Source: an uncultured Pirellulaceae bacterium (GTDB lineage Bacteria; Planctomycetota; Planctomycetia; Pirellulales; Pirellulaceae). From it: a stretch of DNA of 44,827 nucleotides. The notes under the pieces were generated by a model, which was given only the letters and a program-made list of their open reading frames with translations, did not search any database and was not told the origin of the DNA. The stretch is taken from the NCBI GenBank assembly GCA_937967505.1, contig CALCJM010000080.1:1-44827 (forward strand). The letters are read 5' to 3'. Below are positions 33,764 to 42,867 of this stretch, piece by piece (within the stretch, counting starts at the first letter, position 1; every line of letters starts with the position of its first letter). A program made the translations under genes and the position numbers.

Positions 33764-34026
33764 CAGAAGCCCTCCTTGTGCCTCGTCAGCATTTCAGTTC
33801 GTTTCGAAATCAGCAAACCGGTGAAGCGCGTTGCTGCACAAACTTCCCCGATTTCGAAAGAAATTTATTAACTTACCTAAAGTCTATCCCATCCCCAACT
33901 AACCTCCTATATCAATGTGCGGCGGTGATAAACGGGGTAAAATCCGACCATCACCTCCAAACCAGCCAGATTTTGAATAGAATCTCGCTTTCGACATTTC
34001 CGGGTAACCACCAAGAAGAAGACATA

Positions 34027-34821
34027 TTGAATTCGATTCTGCAAAAAATTGTCGATCACAAACGTAGTGAGATCTCGGCCGCGCGCGAGCGGATTTCTTT
34101 TGATCAGGTCAAAGCCGCCGCCGCTGCTGCTGCTGCCCCGGCGCGTGATTTTGTTGGGGTGCTGAAACAGCGCCGCGCTGCCGGATCGATTGGCTTGATT
34201 GCAGAAGTCAAAAAAGCCAGTCCGTCCAAAGGGATTATCCGCGCTGATTTTGATCCGGTTGGTATTGCCCGGTCTTATGCTGACCATGGTGCGGCCTGTA
34301 TCAGTGTGTTGACCGATGAAAACTTCTTTCAGGGGCATCTGGATTTTCTCCGCCAGATTCGCGCCGCCGTGGAGGTGCCCTTGCTTCGAAAGGATTTCGT
34401 GCTGGATGAGTATCAGGTCTATGAAGCGCGTGCTGCCGGTGCCGATGCGGTGCTGCTGATTGCGGAGTGTCTGGACGGTGATCAATTGCAGGCCTTGCAC
34501 CGCAGCATCCGGTCACTGGGAATGACAGCGCTGGTGGAGCTTTACGACGCGGCCAATATCGACAAAGTGATGGCGTGTGATCCGGAACTGGTCGGCGTCA
34601 ATAATCGTGATCTCAATACCTTCGAGGTCGATTTGGAACACAGTGTGCGAGTCAAGAAGCAATTGCCGGTGGATGTGACGTTTGTCAGTGAAAGCGGGAT
34701 CTTCACCAACGAGGATGTCGTGATGCTCAAACAGAACGATGTCGATGCGATACTCGTTGGCGAATCGCTGATGCGATCAGAGGATATCGGCGCAGCAGTG
34801 AAAGCATTGTTGGGTGAGTGA
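34027..34821 (+). CDS. trpC: indole-3-glycerol-phosphate synthase
   Basis: 264-residue TIM-barrel enzyme of tryptophan synthesis. Its start is a TTG at 34027 (MNSILQKIVDHKRSEI) preceded by AAGAAGAAG; the frame is open back to 33778 but without family sequence. Catalytic residues: Glu in IAEVKKASPSKG (both Lys as well), LLRKDFVLDEYQVYEARAAG, VNNRDLNTFEVD, VSESGI and ILVGESLM. It carries an Ala run (AAAAAAAA) near residue 30. It stands alone, not in a trp operon, as is common in planctomycetes. Its stop is 24 bp from the convergent purM. Confidence 0.95.
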   Translation: MNSILQKIVDHKRSEISAARERISFDQVKAAAAAAAAPARDFVGVLKQRRAAGSIGLIAEVKKASPSKGIIRADFDPVGIARSYADHGAACISVLTDENFFQGHLDFLRQIRAAVEVPLLRKDFVLDEYQVYEARAAGADAVLLIAECLDGDQLQALHRSIRSLGMTALVELYDAANIDKVMACDPELVGVNNRDLNTFEVDLEHSVRVKKQLPVDVTFVSESGIFTNEDVVMLKQNDVDAILVGESLMRSEDIGAAVKALLGE

Positions 34822-34845
34822 GCCCGGTCGGTGGTCCGTGGTTGG

Positions 34846-35913
34846 CTAAACCATGTTTACCTGAGCGTCGCCATCGGTGGCCGCGACCGAACCGATCACC
34901 CAGTTTTCTAGGCCGGCATCGGACAGCATGCGGCCGACGTTATCGGCGTAGAATGGACTGACGATCAGCGCAACGCCCACGCCCATATTGAATACGCGCT
35001 CCATCTCTCCGGCATCCACATTGCCCAACCCTTGCAGCCAACTGAACACCGGGGGCACTTCCCACGATCCGTTTTGAATGTTGACCTGCACACCGGGTTT
35101 GAGAATGCGTTGAATGTTTTCGCACAATCCCCCGCCGGTGATGTGGGCAATCCCGTGCACCACGTTTTTAACTTTGTAGTGATCGAGTACCTTGCCAATA
35201 GCGCGTGTGTAAATCACTGTGGGTTCCAGCAGTGTCTCCGCCACTGTTTTTCCGGTGTCGGCCACCATGTCATCCACGTCCATCTTTGCCGCGTCAAAGA
35301 CGATCTTGCGAACAAGGCTGTAGCCGTTGGAATGCACGCCACTGGAAGCGATCCCGATAACCACATCGTCCGCCGCAACCGCCGCGCCGTCGATTAGTTT
35401 CGCTTTATCAACCACTCCGACACAGAAACCCGCCAGGTCGTAGTCACCCGTTTGATAGTGGTCAGGCATAATGGCCGTTTCGCCACCAAGTAACGCACAA
35501 TCGGCTTGCAGGCATCCGTCGCTGATGCCGGTTACAATCTGCTCAAGCGCCGCCGGATCGTCGTGTGACATGGCCACGTAATCCAGAAAAAACAACGGCT
35601 CGGCACCGCAACAGATCGCGTCATTGACGCACATCGCAACCAGATCGATGCCAACTGTGTCGTGTTTGCCGGCCATGCGGGCCAATTTCAGTTTGGTGCC
35701 AACTCCGTCGGTGCACGAAACCAGTACGGGATCCTGATAATTGCGGCGGAACAGCTTACAGTCAAAATCCAGCTGAAACAGGCCGGCAAACCCCCCGTCC
35801 AATTTTTTAACGCGCGGGGAAAATGTCCGGTGCATCAGCCTAGGCAACCGCTTCATTGATTCGTTGTAAACGTCCAGGTCAACACCGGAGTCTTTGTAGG
35901 ATAGGCCTGTCAT
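34846..35913 (-). CDS. purM: phosphoribosylformylglycinamidine cyclo-ligase
   Basis: 355 residues; AIR synthetase, the fifth step of purine synthesis. Motifs: SYKDSGVD at the N-terminus, [58 protein letters not shown], and [10 protein letters not shown]. Length is normal (~345). Upstream, 85 bp before the start, lies TTGCCA-N10-TGGCAA (35998-36019), an operator-like inverted repeat. Confidence 0.97.
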   Translation of the reverse strand: MTGLSYKDSGVDLDVYNESMKRLPRLMHRTFSPRVKKLDGGFAGLFQLDFDCKLFRRNYQDPVLVSCTDGVGTKLKLARMAGKHDTVGIDLVAMCVNDAICCGAEPLFFLDYVAMSHDDPAALEQIVTGISDGCLQADCALLGGETAIMPDHYQTGDYDLAGFCVGVVDKAKLIDGAAVAADDVVIGIASSGVHSNGYSLVRKIVFDAAKMDVDDMVADTGKTVAETLLEPTVIYTRAIGKVLDHYKVKNVVHGIAHITGGGLCENIQRILKPGVQVNIQNGSWEVPPVFSWLQGLGNVDAGEMERVFNMGVGVALIVSPFYADNVGRMLSDAGLENWVIGSVAATDGDAQVNMV

Positions 35914-35997
35914 GTCGCTTTTTTTGTGAAGGTGTGTCTTGCCACTGAAGCTGTGTCAGTCAATTGAACAGGAAACTGTAACGGTGCCGCCCGATTT

Positions 35998-36019
35998 TTG
36001 CCAGTATTAACCTTGGCAA
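35998..36019. promoter_or_regulatory. operator-like inverted repeat upstream of purM
   Basis: TTGCCA, 10 nt, TGGCAA: a perfect 6-bp dyad, 85 bp before the purM start. It could bind a regulator; no factor is identified. Confidence 0.3.
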
Positions 36020-36068
36020 GGTGAAGATTTCGGCTGACGAAACTTGCCGGATCGTGGACGCGCGCACC

Positions 36069-36096
36069 AACGTCGCTATGCTCGCCAGAGCGTGGA
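36069..36096 (-). repeat. dispersed palindromic intergenic element, copy 2
   Basis: On the minus strand it reads TCCACGCTCTGGCGAG, then CATAGCGACGTT. Aligns with 44156-44185 with about three differences and with 3691-3720 with more. It lies between the start of purM and the end of the DUF58 gene. Confidence 0.6.
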
Positions 36097-36162
36097 AGCC
36101 TTACCTGTCAGGTCACATCACTCTCAGCCCTCCACTGTCTGGCGACGCCCGCCAGTTTCTTC

Positions 36163-37575
36163 CTACAGCAGATGCCGGGCCTTGATCTCCAGATACTGGT
36201 TGATCAGTTGTGCCGTCATCTGTTCCGGAAATGATTCGATTGTCAACACGCCGCGATGCTTCAGATCGGCCAGCACCTCATGCCGCCAGTTGGCAATCGT
36301 TGCTGCGGCCGCCGCGTTAAACATTAAGTCATCGCCTGCAGCAAGTGGTTCTTGTTCGTCGAATTGGTCGACGACATCCATCATGTCATGGTCCTTTACC
36401 AACAAACACAGCGGCAGGTGTTGCCCGGTCAGATTGCTCGTGTACTGCAAAATCTGATTGGCGTTGACTTCGTCAATCACATTGGTGATCAGAACAACCA
36501 GTGAGCGTTTGGGGCATTTTTGTTTAAGGTACAAAAACGCTTTGTCATATCGCGCTTCGACATACCGCGCATCTTCATCGAAACATGAATGCAGCAGCCG
36601 GTTGATGTGCTGAATCCCGTTTTTGGGTGGCGTAAAATTGTGAATCTCGTTGCTGAAATTCAACAGCCCTACAGAATCGCCCTGTTTGAGCGCGATGTAG
36701 CTTAGCATCAGCATCGCGTTGAACGCATGGTCCAACATCGACAGCCCGTCTGATGTTCCGGTCATCATGCGGGCACAATCGACCATGAAAATAATACGCT
36801 GCGACTGGTTGGATTGAAAATCCTTCACCGTCAACTTCCGCCGCCGCGCCGTTGTCCGCCAGTCAATGTGTTTGTAGTTGTCATCCTTCGTATAGTCACG
36901 CAGACGCTCGAATTCATTGTCCTGGCCAATCCTCCGCACGCGGCGGACGCCCATTTGACTTAACCGGTTCGTGCGAGCCAGCAGATCGTATTCGGCGATC
37001 TGTTTCATGTCCGGATAAACATTGATCGTTGTCCGGCAGGGCACCTGATAAAAGCCCTGCCACCAGCCATACTGACTGGTGACGACCAAGTAAACCTGCT
37101 CCATCATCAGTTTGCCGCGACTGGAACTGGTGGCTTCGTATTTGAAACGTGTTTTGCTTTTGGGTTGAAGCGTCGCCGGGAAATTTCCAATCGAGGGCGA
37201 AAAAGTTTCCGGCAGGTCGTCGCGCAGGTTGATCTGACAGGTACGTCCTGACAGGTTTGTTACCTCGACACTTATCCGGTGCGGTTTACCTAGCGAAGCG
37301 ACCGATAGCGCGTTTCTGACGACTGAAAACTGTTTGGCAGAAACCAGCGTAAACCCATCGACCAGAACCACCAGCACCACCGCGACTAAAGCGACGATCG
37401 CGACCACCCCCGCCAACGGGAAAAACAGTTGCCCCAGGGACAATGCGGCCGGCACCGCAAACAGCAACAGAGTCCGGCGAGTCGGGAACACGCGACGAAA
37501 GAACGCCAACGCTCCCATTGGGATCGCCAACAGCATCAGGAAAATAATTGGGCGTTCAAGGAGAAATGAAATCAT
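36163..37575 (-). CDS. DUF58 domain protein
   Basis: 470 residues. Two or three hydrophobic segments fill residues ~1-80, then an immunoglobulin-like region and the DUF58/vWA-like part with the hallmark FERLRDYTKDDNYKHIDWRTTARRRKLTVKDF. The metal-site-like VDCARMM is looser than a classic MIDAS (D-x-S-x-S). Known: DUF58 proteins regularly accompany MoxR ATPases and are thought to be their partners in assembly or metal insertion. It is the last gene of the MoxR cluster, 42 bp after moxR. Confidence 0.92.
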   Translation of the reverse strand: MISFLLERPIIFLMLLAIPMGALAFFRRVFPTRRTLLLFAVPAALSLGQLFFPLAGVVAIVALVAVVLVVLVDGFTLVSAKQFSVVRNALSVASLGKPHRISVEVTNLSGRTCQINLRDDLPETFSPSIGNFPATLQPKSKTRFKYEATSSSRGKLMMEQVYLVVTSQYGWWQGFYQVPCRTTINVYPDMKQIAEYDLLARTNRLSQMGVRRVRRIGQDNEFERLRDYTKDDNYKHIDWRTTARRRKLTVKDFQSNQSQRIIFMVDCARMMTGTSDGLSMLDHAFNAMLMLSYIALKQGDSVGLLNFSNEIHNFTPPKNGIQHINRLLHSCFDEDARYVEARYDKAFLYLKQKCPKRSLVVLITNVIDEVNANQILQYTSNLTGQHLPLCLLVKDHDMMDVVDQFDEQEPLAAGDDLMFNAAAAATIANWRHEVLADLKHRGVLTIESFPEQMTAQLINQYLEIKARHLL

Positions 37576-37617
37576 TACGGAAATAACAGCATGATTGGAG
37601 GGCGATTCAATTCAGGG

Positions 37618-38826
37618 CTATTTGATTCGGGGGACTTCGATCGTGCGAATCAATTCGTCCAGCAGCATGTCAATCTGCTGCCCTTCGACTTCCGCTTCGG
37701 CGGTCAGAATGACGCGGTGGCGCAGAATCGATTTGGCGACATGAACGACATCGTCCGGCACTGCATAATCGCGCCCGTTGAACGCGGCCAGCGTACGGAT
37801 TGCCTGCATCAGACTGATGCCGGCTCGTGGTGAGGCGCCCATGTAGAATTGCGGCCAACGGCGGGTCAGGCGGACGATTTTGTTGATGTAATTGATCAAC
37901 AATGGATCCACCCGAATGGTGGAATTCTTACGCGTCAGCCGGTTAATTTGTTCCGGATTGGTAAGTGTTTGAATCTCTTCCTCCAGCGTGTGGTCAAGAT
38001 TCTGTTGACCGCCGTGCATTGTAAGGATGTCTGCTTCCTGCTCTTCCGAGGGGTAGTCGGCAATCAGTTTGAACATGAACCGGTCCAACTGGGCCTCGGG
38101 GAGGCTGTAGGTTCCTTCAGATTCCAGCGGGTTTTGCGTGGCCAGCACCAAAAATGGCAAATCAAGCGGGTGGGTTGTGCCGTCAACGGTAACGCGCTTT
38201 TCCTGCATGATCTCCAGCAAGGCCGCATGGGTTTTGGCCGGCGAGCGGTTGATCTCGTCCGCCAGTAACAACTGCGTAAACACCGGTCCGGGCCGGAAGT
38301 CGAATTCCGATGTTTTCATGTTGAATACCGGAGCACCGGTGATATCCGAAGGCATTAAATCGGCGGTGAACTGAATCCTGCCAAAGTCGCAACCCAATAT
38401 TTTACCCATCGTGCGAACAAACAGCGTCTTGCCCAACCCCGGCACGCTTTCAATCAGCACGTGACCGCCAGAGAAGATCGCGATCAACGTACCTTCCACC
38501 AGTTCTTCCTGCCCAACAAAAACCTTGGCGATCTCGCGCCGGATCGACTCGTAAAGCCGGCTGGTTTCGGTGGCGACACCAGCGTGCGCTGCCGGTGCGG
38601 TGGGCATTGTTGGCGCGGGGGGCGCGGACGCTACTGCCGGTTGCATTGCGGGAACCGCTGCTACCGGGCTTGTCCCGGACTCGGGCCCCGGAATCGCCAC
38701 AATCGATTCGCAATGCGGGCACTTGGCGCGTTTGCCGGCCGACGCGACAGGCACGCTGATCGTTTGGCTGCATTGACCGCACTGAAATCGTATTTTTTCG
38801 CCGGCACTCTCAGGAGGGTTGTTCAT
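37618..38826 (-). CDS. MoxR-family AAA+ ATPase with N-terminal zinc ribbon
   Basis: 402 residues. AAA+ chaperone of the MoxR group: Walker A SVPGLGKT, FTADLMPSDITG, Walker B LLADEINRSPAKTHAALLEI, sensor ATQNPLESEGTYSLPEAQLDRF. An unusual front end precedes it: a CxxC-x16-CxxC zinc ribbon (Cys15, Cys18, Cys35, Cys38) and a ~50-residue Ala/Pro-rich linker, absent from ordinary MoxR proteins (~330 residues). This is like the zinc-ribbon fronts common in planctomycete proteins. Partner of the DUF58 protein immediately downstream. Confidence 0.94.
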   Translation of the reverse strand: MNNPPESAGEKIRFQCGQCSQTISVPVASAGKRAKCPHCESIVAIPGPESGTSPVAAVPAMQPAVASAPPAPTMPTAPAAHAGVATETSRLYESIRREIAKVFVGQEELVEGTLIAIFSGGHVLIESVPGLGKTLFVRTMGKILGCDFGRIQFTADLMPSDITGAPVFNMKTSEFDFRPGPVFTQLLLADEINRSPAKTHAALLEIMQEKRVTVDGTTHPLDLPFLVLATQNPLESEGTYSLPEAQLDRFMFKLIADYPSEEQEADILTMHGGQQNLDHTLEEEIQTLTNPEQINRLTRKNSTIRVDPLLINYINKIVRLTRRWPQFYMGASPRAGISLMQAIRTLAAFNGRDYAVPDDVVHVAKSILRHRVILTAEAEVEGQQIDMLLDELIRTIEVPRIK

Positions 38827-38909
38827 AGGTTTGTCGCAAAATTCAGTTAACTGTAATCAAGATTGCCGCCATCAATGATGCCGCAATCAGGGATGCGTCT
38901 TGAGAAAAA

Positions 38910-40208
38910 TCACTTGTCGCCAGAACGCTGTTTGTATCGCCGGACGACGTCCAGCGCCCACGCGCGGTTGGATTGGCGTTTCAGCAGTTGTCCGGTGGCC
39001 CGGATGTGGTCGCCAAAACTTGTTTTTGTTTCAAGGTCGATGCGTTGCGGTCGTCCGTGAATCGGAAACGCAGTAAAAAACGCCACCACTGACAGCAACA
39101 GAAAGTAAGGAACAATGTTACAGATCGGAGCGCGCGTCAGCCACTCCCAACCGCTTTCGTTGGGTGCGTAGGTTTCACGCACCTCGATCTCCATTGGCCC
39201 GCTTTCCAGCAACATCACCGATCCATACGTCTGATCGACCAGTTGGCCGGCAATTTTTCGGTTCTCTTTATTGGCCAACCCCAAATTCATCAGCGCTGAT
39301 CCATTGCTGAACACAAACACTTGCCCCAAACTTTCATTTCCGGGGCAGAAAATCCTTGATAACAGGACACCGCCGGAATGCTCCAGCAGCGTCTCCGATT
39401 CGCGCTGCCACGATTGACGACCAAAGTAAAACGGGCCATCCCCCGAGTCTTGGACATCATCTAGGTGTTCCTTGATCTTCAGGTCCAATACTCCCGCGTA
39501 AAGATTTGAATCTTCAACCTTTAGTTCGCCGCTCCAGGTGCCTTGAAGGTCAGTAATTTTGGAATCACCCCCTTCCTGCTGGCTGAACCACTGGCATTCT
39601 CCGGCACGCTGACTGTTCAGGTACGGATAGTACAGGTAGTTTTCACCATGTCGCCCCGGCATATCGGAAGACAGGTATTCGTTGTACCGTCGCAGCGCTT
39701 TTTCGCGTTCGCGCCCTCGGGGAGAGGCCATTGCCAGCTGCTGCTTCATAAGTGTTTTCTTGCCGCGAAAGCCGGGGGGCACAAAAATGATCGATCGATA
39801 GTTCCCCTCGGTCAACCATTGCTCCAGCCGGTCGATGACCTTGTTCGATGGCGGTGTCATGCGATTGGGGCACCAAACAATCGTGTCGTATCGATCAATC
39901 AATGGTGAGATCCGTTTGGCCCGTCGCAGGGCGCGTCCCTGGTCGCGAAACAGTGTCGCCAGTCCACTCAGCCCGTCCACGCTGGCGTATCCCGCGTTCT
40001 GCCCGTGCACCTTGCCGTAATCGTTGAAGCTGCCGTAATCGGGCTCGCCGATCGCTTGACAGCCTGTGGCGGTCAGGAAAAGCAAAATGAACAGGGCCCA
40101 CCTGCCGGTCGGCGCACGACCTTTGGCGTCGTCCGGTTTCGCCCCGGGATCACGAGCGATGATAGGGATACAGCGCGCGGGCTGCGGCATGGGAGGTTGT
40201 AGGGTCAT
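38910..40208 (-). CDS. DUF4350-like lipoprotein/membrane protein
   Basis: 432 residues from ATG 40208, whose ATGA overlaps the stop of the DUF4129-like gene; 40268 is open but lies inside that gene. About 30 residues of Pro-rich head precede a signal-type segment ending in a lipobox-like LTATGC, so it may be a lipoprotein with a long leader. The middle resembles DUF4350 (YDTIVWCPNRMTPPSNKVIDRL, then WLTEGNYRSIIFVPPGF), a Rossmann-like part common in MoxR clusters. One membrane helix is near residue 375 (IVPYFLLLSVVAFFTAF). Role unknown. Confidence 0.75.
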   Translation of the reverse strand: MTLQPPMPQPARCIPIIARDPGAKPDDAKGRAPTGRWALFILLFLTATGCQAIGEPDYGSFNDYGKVHGQNAGYASVDGLSGLATLFRDQGRALRRAKRISPLIDRYDTIVWCPNRMTPPSNKVIDRLEQWLTEGNYRSIIFVPPGFRGKKTLMKQQLAMASPRGREREKALRRYNEYLSSDMPGRHGENYLYYPYLNSQRAGECQWFSQQEGGDSKITDLQGTWSGELKVEDSNLYAGVLDLKIKEHLDDVQDSGDGPFYFGRQSWQRESETLLEHSGGVLLSRIFCPGNESLGQVFVFSNGSALMNLGLANKENRKIAGQLVDQTYGSVMLLESGPMEIEVRETYAPNESGWEWLTRAPICNIVPYFLLLSVVAFFTAFPIHGRPQRIDLETKTSFGDHIRATGQLLKRQSNRAWALDVVRRYKQRSGDK

Positions 40209-41008
40209 CGCCCACCTCCTGCGCTGACGGTCAAATGAGTGTGGAACTGGTCGAGATTGGACCAGCACTTTTCGAATTGATCCGGTAGAGGATCATGATC
40301 GCCAAAGAAGGCAGATTCAAACGGCAACATTACGCTTTTGAAATAGGAGGACAGTTTGGGGTCATCCCATACTTCCTTCAGATACTGCCGGTTGGTTTTT
40401 CCTTTTCGTAGTTCAATGCGTGCGCTCTGATCCAGCGTCACCAGCACGTGGCTGTACAGAAAAATAATCGCGCGTCTCAGATCGCCGGCCTGGTAAGCCT
40501 GCTGGGCCATACCACGAAAGTCACCGTCGGTGACCTGCAAATCAAAAGGCAGTTGTTCAATGCTTTCGGAAAGTAACTTTTTACGTTTGGCACCTGAACC
40601 GTCATCTTCGGCGGATTCAATACCCAAAAAGTTATATATCAGAAATAGCAAAGCTGCGACGATCACCAACGCCAGCAATCCGATAAACAGCGGCGTCAGG
40701 CTGAAGCCATCGAACATCGTCAAACCTGTGCTGCCGGTTCCTCCGCCAGCTCCCTGGTTGGTGGGTGTTGTCGGTTTGCGCTTTTGGATACCAATTTCTA
40801 CCCTGTTGCGATCTGACGTAAACGGCGTGCTTTCAGGTTTGGACTCCAACGGTTTTAGCTGATCCGTATCTGAATCATACCAGGGATAATCGTGCTTTTG
40901 CAGTGCGCGCGACAGATCATCGACGGGCCAGGGAAGGGATGCGATGGCGGCGTTTGCTGTCAGCAGCAACGACCCGCAAACGACTAAAATGATTGCAAAC
41001 CGGTTCAC
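40205..41008 (-). CDS. DUF4129-like membrane protein
   Basis: 267 residues from GTG 41008 (VNRFAIILVVCGSLLL), in a GTGA overlap with the gene upstream. A signal peptide ends near NAAIAS. A ~70-residue periplasmic part is followed by one membrane helix (about 138-160, LTPLFIGLLALVIVAALLFL) and a cytoplasmic C-terminal domain. That domain has YQAGDLRRAIIFLYSHVLVTLD and RKGKTNRQYLKEVWDD, which fit the DUF4129 domain found beside MoxR/DUF58 genes and at the end of some transglutaminase-like proteins. Confidence 0.78.
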   Translation of the reverse strand: MNRFAIILVVCGSLLLTANAAIASLPWPVDDLSRALQKHDYPWYDSDTDQLKPLESKPESTPFTSDRNRVEIGIQKRKPTTPTNQGAGGGTGSTGLTMFDGFSLTPLFIGLLALVIVAALLFLIYNFLGIESAEDDGSGAKRKKLLSESIEQLPFDLQVTDGDFRGMAQQAYQAGDLRRAIIFLYSHVLVTLDQSARIELRKGKTNRQYLKEVWDDPKLSSYFKSVMLPFESAFFGDHDPLPDQFEKCWSNLDQFHTHLTVSAGGGR

Positions 41009-41853
41009 AGCAGGCTGGCCTCCATCTTTTGTCCTTCGGCTCTGACCTTCAGCGCTACTTCCCAGCCTTCCTGGATGATGCGTGTGTTGATGTAGAACAT
41101 GAACCGAAACACCGCTAGGTAGGATGCCACCAACCACGCCGACACCGGCCAATAAAAGTATTGAATGGGAAAATCCAGTGCCCCCAACAGCCCGATTGTC
41201 TTGTCAATATGAAACAACAACCCGGCCAGCATCATCGTCATTGCGACGGCGATTAGGCTCCCCGGGACAAAACCGGCAACCACCTCACCACGGTGCAGGT
41301 CGTGTGAGCGACGATGGAAATTCATTTCACCTTCCTGGTGTTTCCGGATGGGCGTTTTTTCCAACAACATGATTTCTGAAACGAACGGACGCACGATACG
41401 AAAACACATTCCGAACATGAACAGGAAAATTGCCAGCCCCGTCGATACCTCATCGCCGATCGCAATCAACAGCGTCACCGGAAATACCATCCGCCAGCAA
41501 CCATGCAACCACATCCCGTACCAAGACGCCCGGAAAAAATCGGAAACCGTCTGCGCCACCGAGGGCTTGCCCTCAAACATTGCCTTGCCCAGATACGCGG
41601 TGATCATCATGGTGCCGTACTGCGCCTGAAGCACCGTCAGCAGTAGCAGTTTCCAGTGCCACTGCGAGTAATCGGCAATGCCCAGATCGGACAGAAACAA
41701 TATCATCAGGTCAAAGATTAACCACGGCACCGCATTGATCGCCAGCAACATCAAAATGTTCCACGCATGGTCGCGATACACCAGCAACGACAGGTCGAAC
41801 AGGCCCGGCAAGGTGCGTTTTCTGATTGCGATAAAGGTATGGCTGTAGTCCAT
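41005..41853 (-). CDS. conserved membrane protein of the MoxR cluster
   Basis: 282 residues with about six hydrophobic segments (about 30-55, 70-90, 115-130, 140-150, 200-218, 230-255). No motif is recognised. Its start lies directly behind the SpoIIM-like stop (gap 0), and its stop overlaps the next start (GTGA). It has a His/Arg-rich loop between helices (RRSHDLHRGE). It is clearly part of the cluster; likely a membrane partner of the RDD and SpoIIM-like proteins. Confidence 0.7.
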   Translation of the reverse strand: MDYSHTFIAIRKRTLPGLFDLSLLVYRDHAWNILMLLAINAVPWLIFDLMILFLSDLGIADYSQWHWKLLLLTVLQAQYGTMMITAYLGKAMFEGKPSVAQTVSDFFRASWYGMWLHGCWRMVFPVTLLIAIGDEVSTGLAIFLFMFGMCFRIVRPFVSEIMLLEKTPIRKHQEGEMNFHRRSHDLHRGEVVAGFVPGSLIAVAMTMMLAGLLFHIDKTIGLLGALDFPIQYFYWPVSAWLVASYLAVFRFMFYINTRIIQEGWEVALKVRAEGQKMEASLL

Positions 41854-42867
41854 TTACCGTTCGCCTCCATCGAAAAAATCGCTCAGAATTGATCTGGGGT
41901 AACCCAATACGACGAAATAGAACATCAACATGCCGCTGGTCAAGGCAGCAACCGTGGCTTTGAAGAACCAGGGAAGATTATCTTCGGGATGCGGTGAAAC
42001 AAAACCCTCTACCAGTGCTGCCAGCACGAACAAACAAAACGCACACATGGCCACCGGGATCGTTTCGACCGCTGTTTTTTTCAGATTGTCAATTCGTCGA
42101 TTCCCATTGGTGAACCACCAGCTGACGCCGATCTTCAGTCCCGCCCCGGCGGACAGCACAATCGCGGTCAGTTCCAGCGGGCCATGAGCCGTGACGAAGT
42201 TGAAAAAATTCTCACTGGCCTCCGGCGAATCGCCTCGTAGCATCACGCCAAACGTGGCACCCAGGACAACGGCGTTTTGTCCGAGAGTAATGAACCCGGG
42301 TACCACAAACAACATCATCACAAAACAATACAGCCCGATTGAACCGTTATTGATGATGTAGAACCCCGCCATCAAGTTGTTTTCCCCCCAAGATCGGCCG
42401 GAGAATTCCTCGAATCCGGTTTCCACCTGACTGATTTGCTCGCTACCCAGCACGTCTTCAGCGAACCCTTTCCAGATCAGATCATCCTGTGCCAGAAACG
42501 CGCTGGCCAAAAACAGTACCCAGAAAAAAACAAGGGCGATGTGGACGGCCGGGTCCTGAAAAATGGCCGCTGGAACATCGATGAATACTTTTTGGCCCCA
42601 CGTTTTCCAGCGGTATTTTTCGGCGCGGTACATCTGACTGTGTGCTCGCGCGACCAGCCGATGAAGATATTCGGCCGTCTTTGGTGGAAACTGCCACGCC
42701 TCTGCCAGTGCCAAATCCGCACACGCCGAACGGTACAGCGTCGAAAAACGCGCTACCTGTGTCGCCGGCAGACGCGCTCCCTTGCTCGACGTACCGATCT
42801 CGTTGCACAGATTCTCCAGTTCGCGCCATTGGGGCTGGCGTTGTTCAAGTATCTGGGAGACTTTCAT
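41854..42867 (-). CDS. SpoIIM-like (stage II sporulation protein M) membrane protein
   Basis: 337 residues. After a cytoplasmic ~95-residue head (AYLHRLVARAHSQMYR-type region near 70-85) come membrane segments at about 107-125, 170-195, 200-215, 225-245, 265-285 and 300-325. FNFVTAHGPLELTAIVLSAGAG is the SpoIIM/DUF95 hallmark (HGxxELxA). Such proteins occur widely in non-spore-formers within MoxR/RDD clusters, so no sporulation is implied. Starts ATG overlapping the RDD stop (ATGA). Confidence 0.9.
   Translation of the reverse strand: MKVSQILEQRQPQWRELENLCNEIGTSSKGARLPATQVARFSTLYRSACADLALAEAWQFPPKTAEYLHRLVARAHSQMYRAEKYRWKTWGQKVFIDVPAAIFQDPAVHIALVFFWVLFLASAFLAQDDLIWKGFAEDVLGSEQISQVETGFEEFSGRSWGENNLMAGFYIINNGSIGLYCFVMMLFVVPGFITLGQNAVVLGATFGVMLRGDSPEASENFFNFVTAHGPLELTAIVLSAGAGLKIGVSWWFTNGNRRIDNLKKTAVETIPVAMCAFCLFVLAALVEGFVSPHPEDNLPWFFKATVAALTSGMLMFYFVVLGYPRSILSDFFDGGER

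Noticed and set aside
33778..34026. upstream extension of trpC
   Set aside because: Family alignment begins at the TTG at 34027; the upstream text is not trpC-like.
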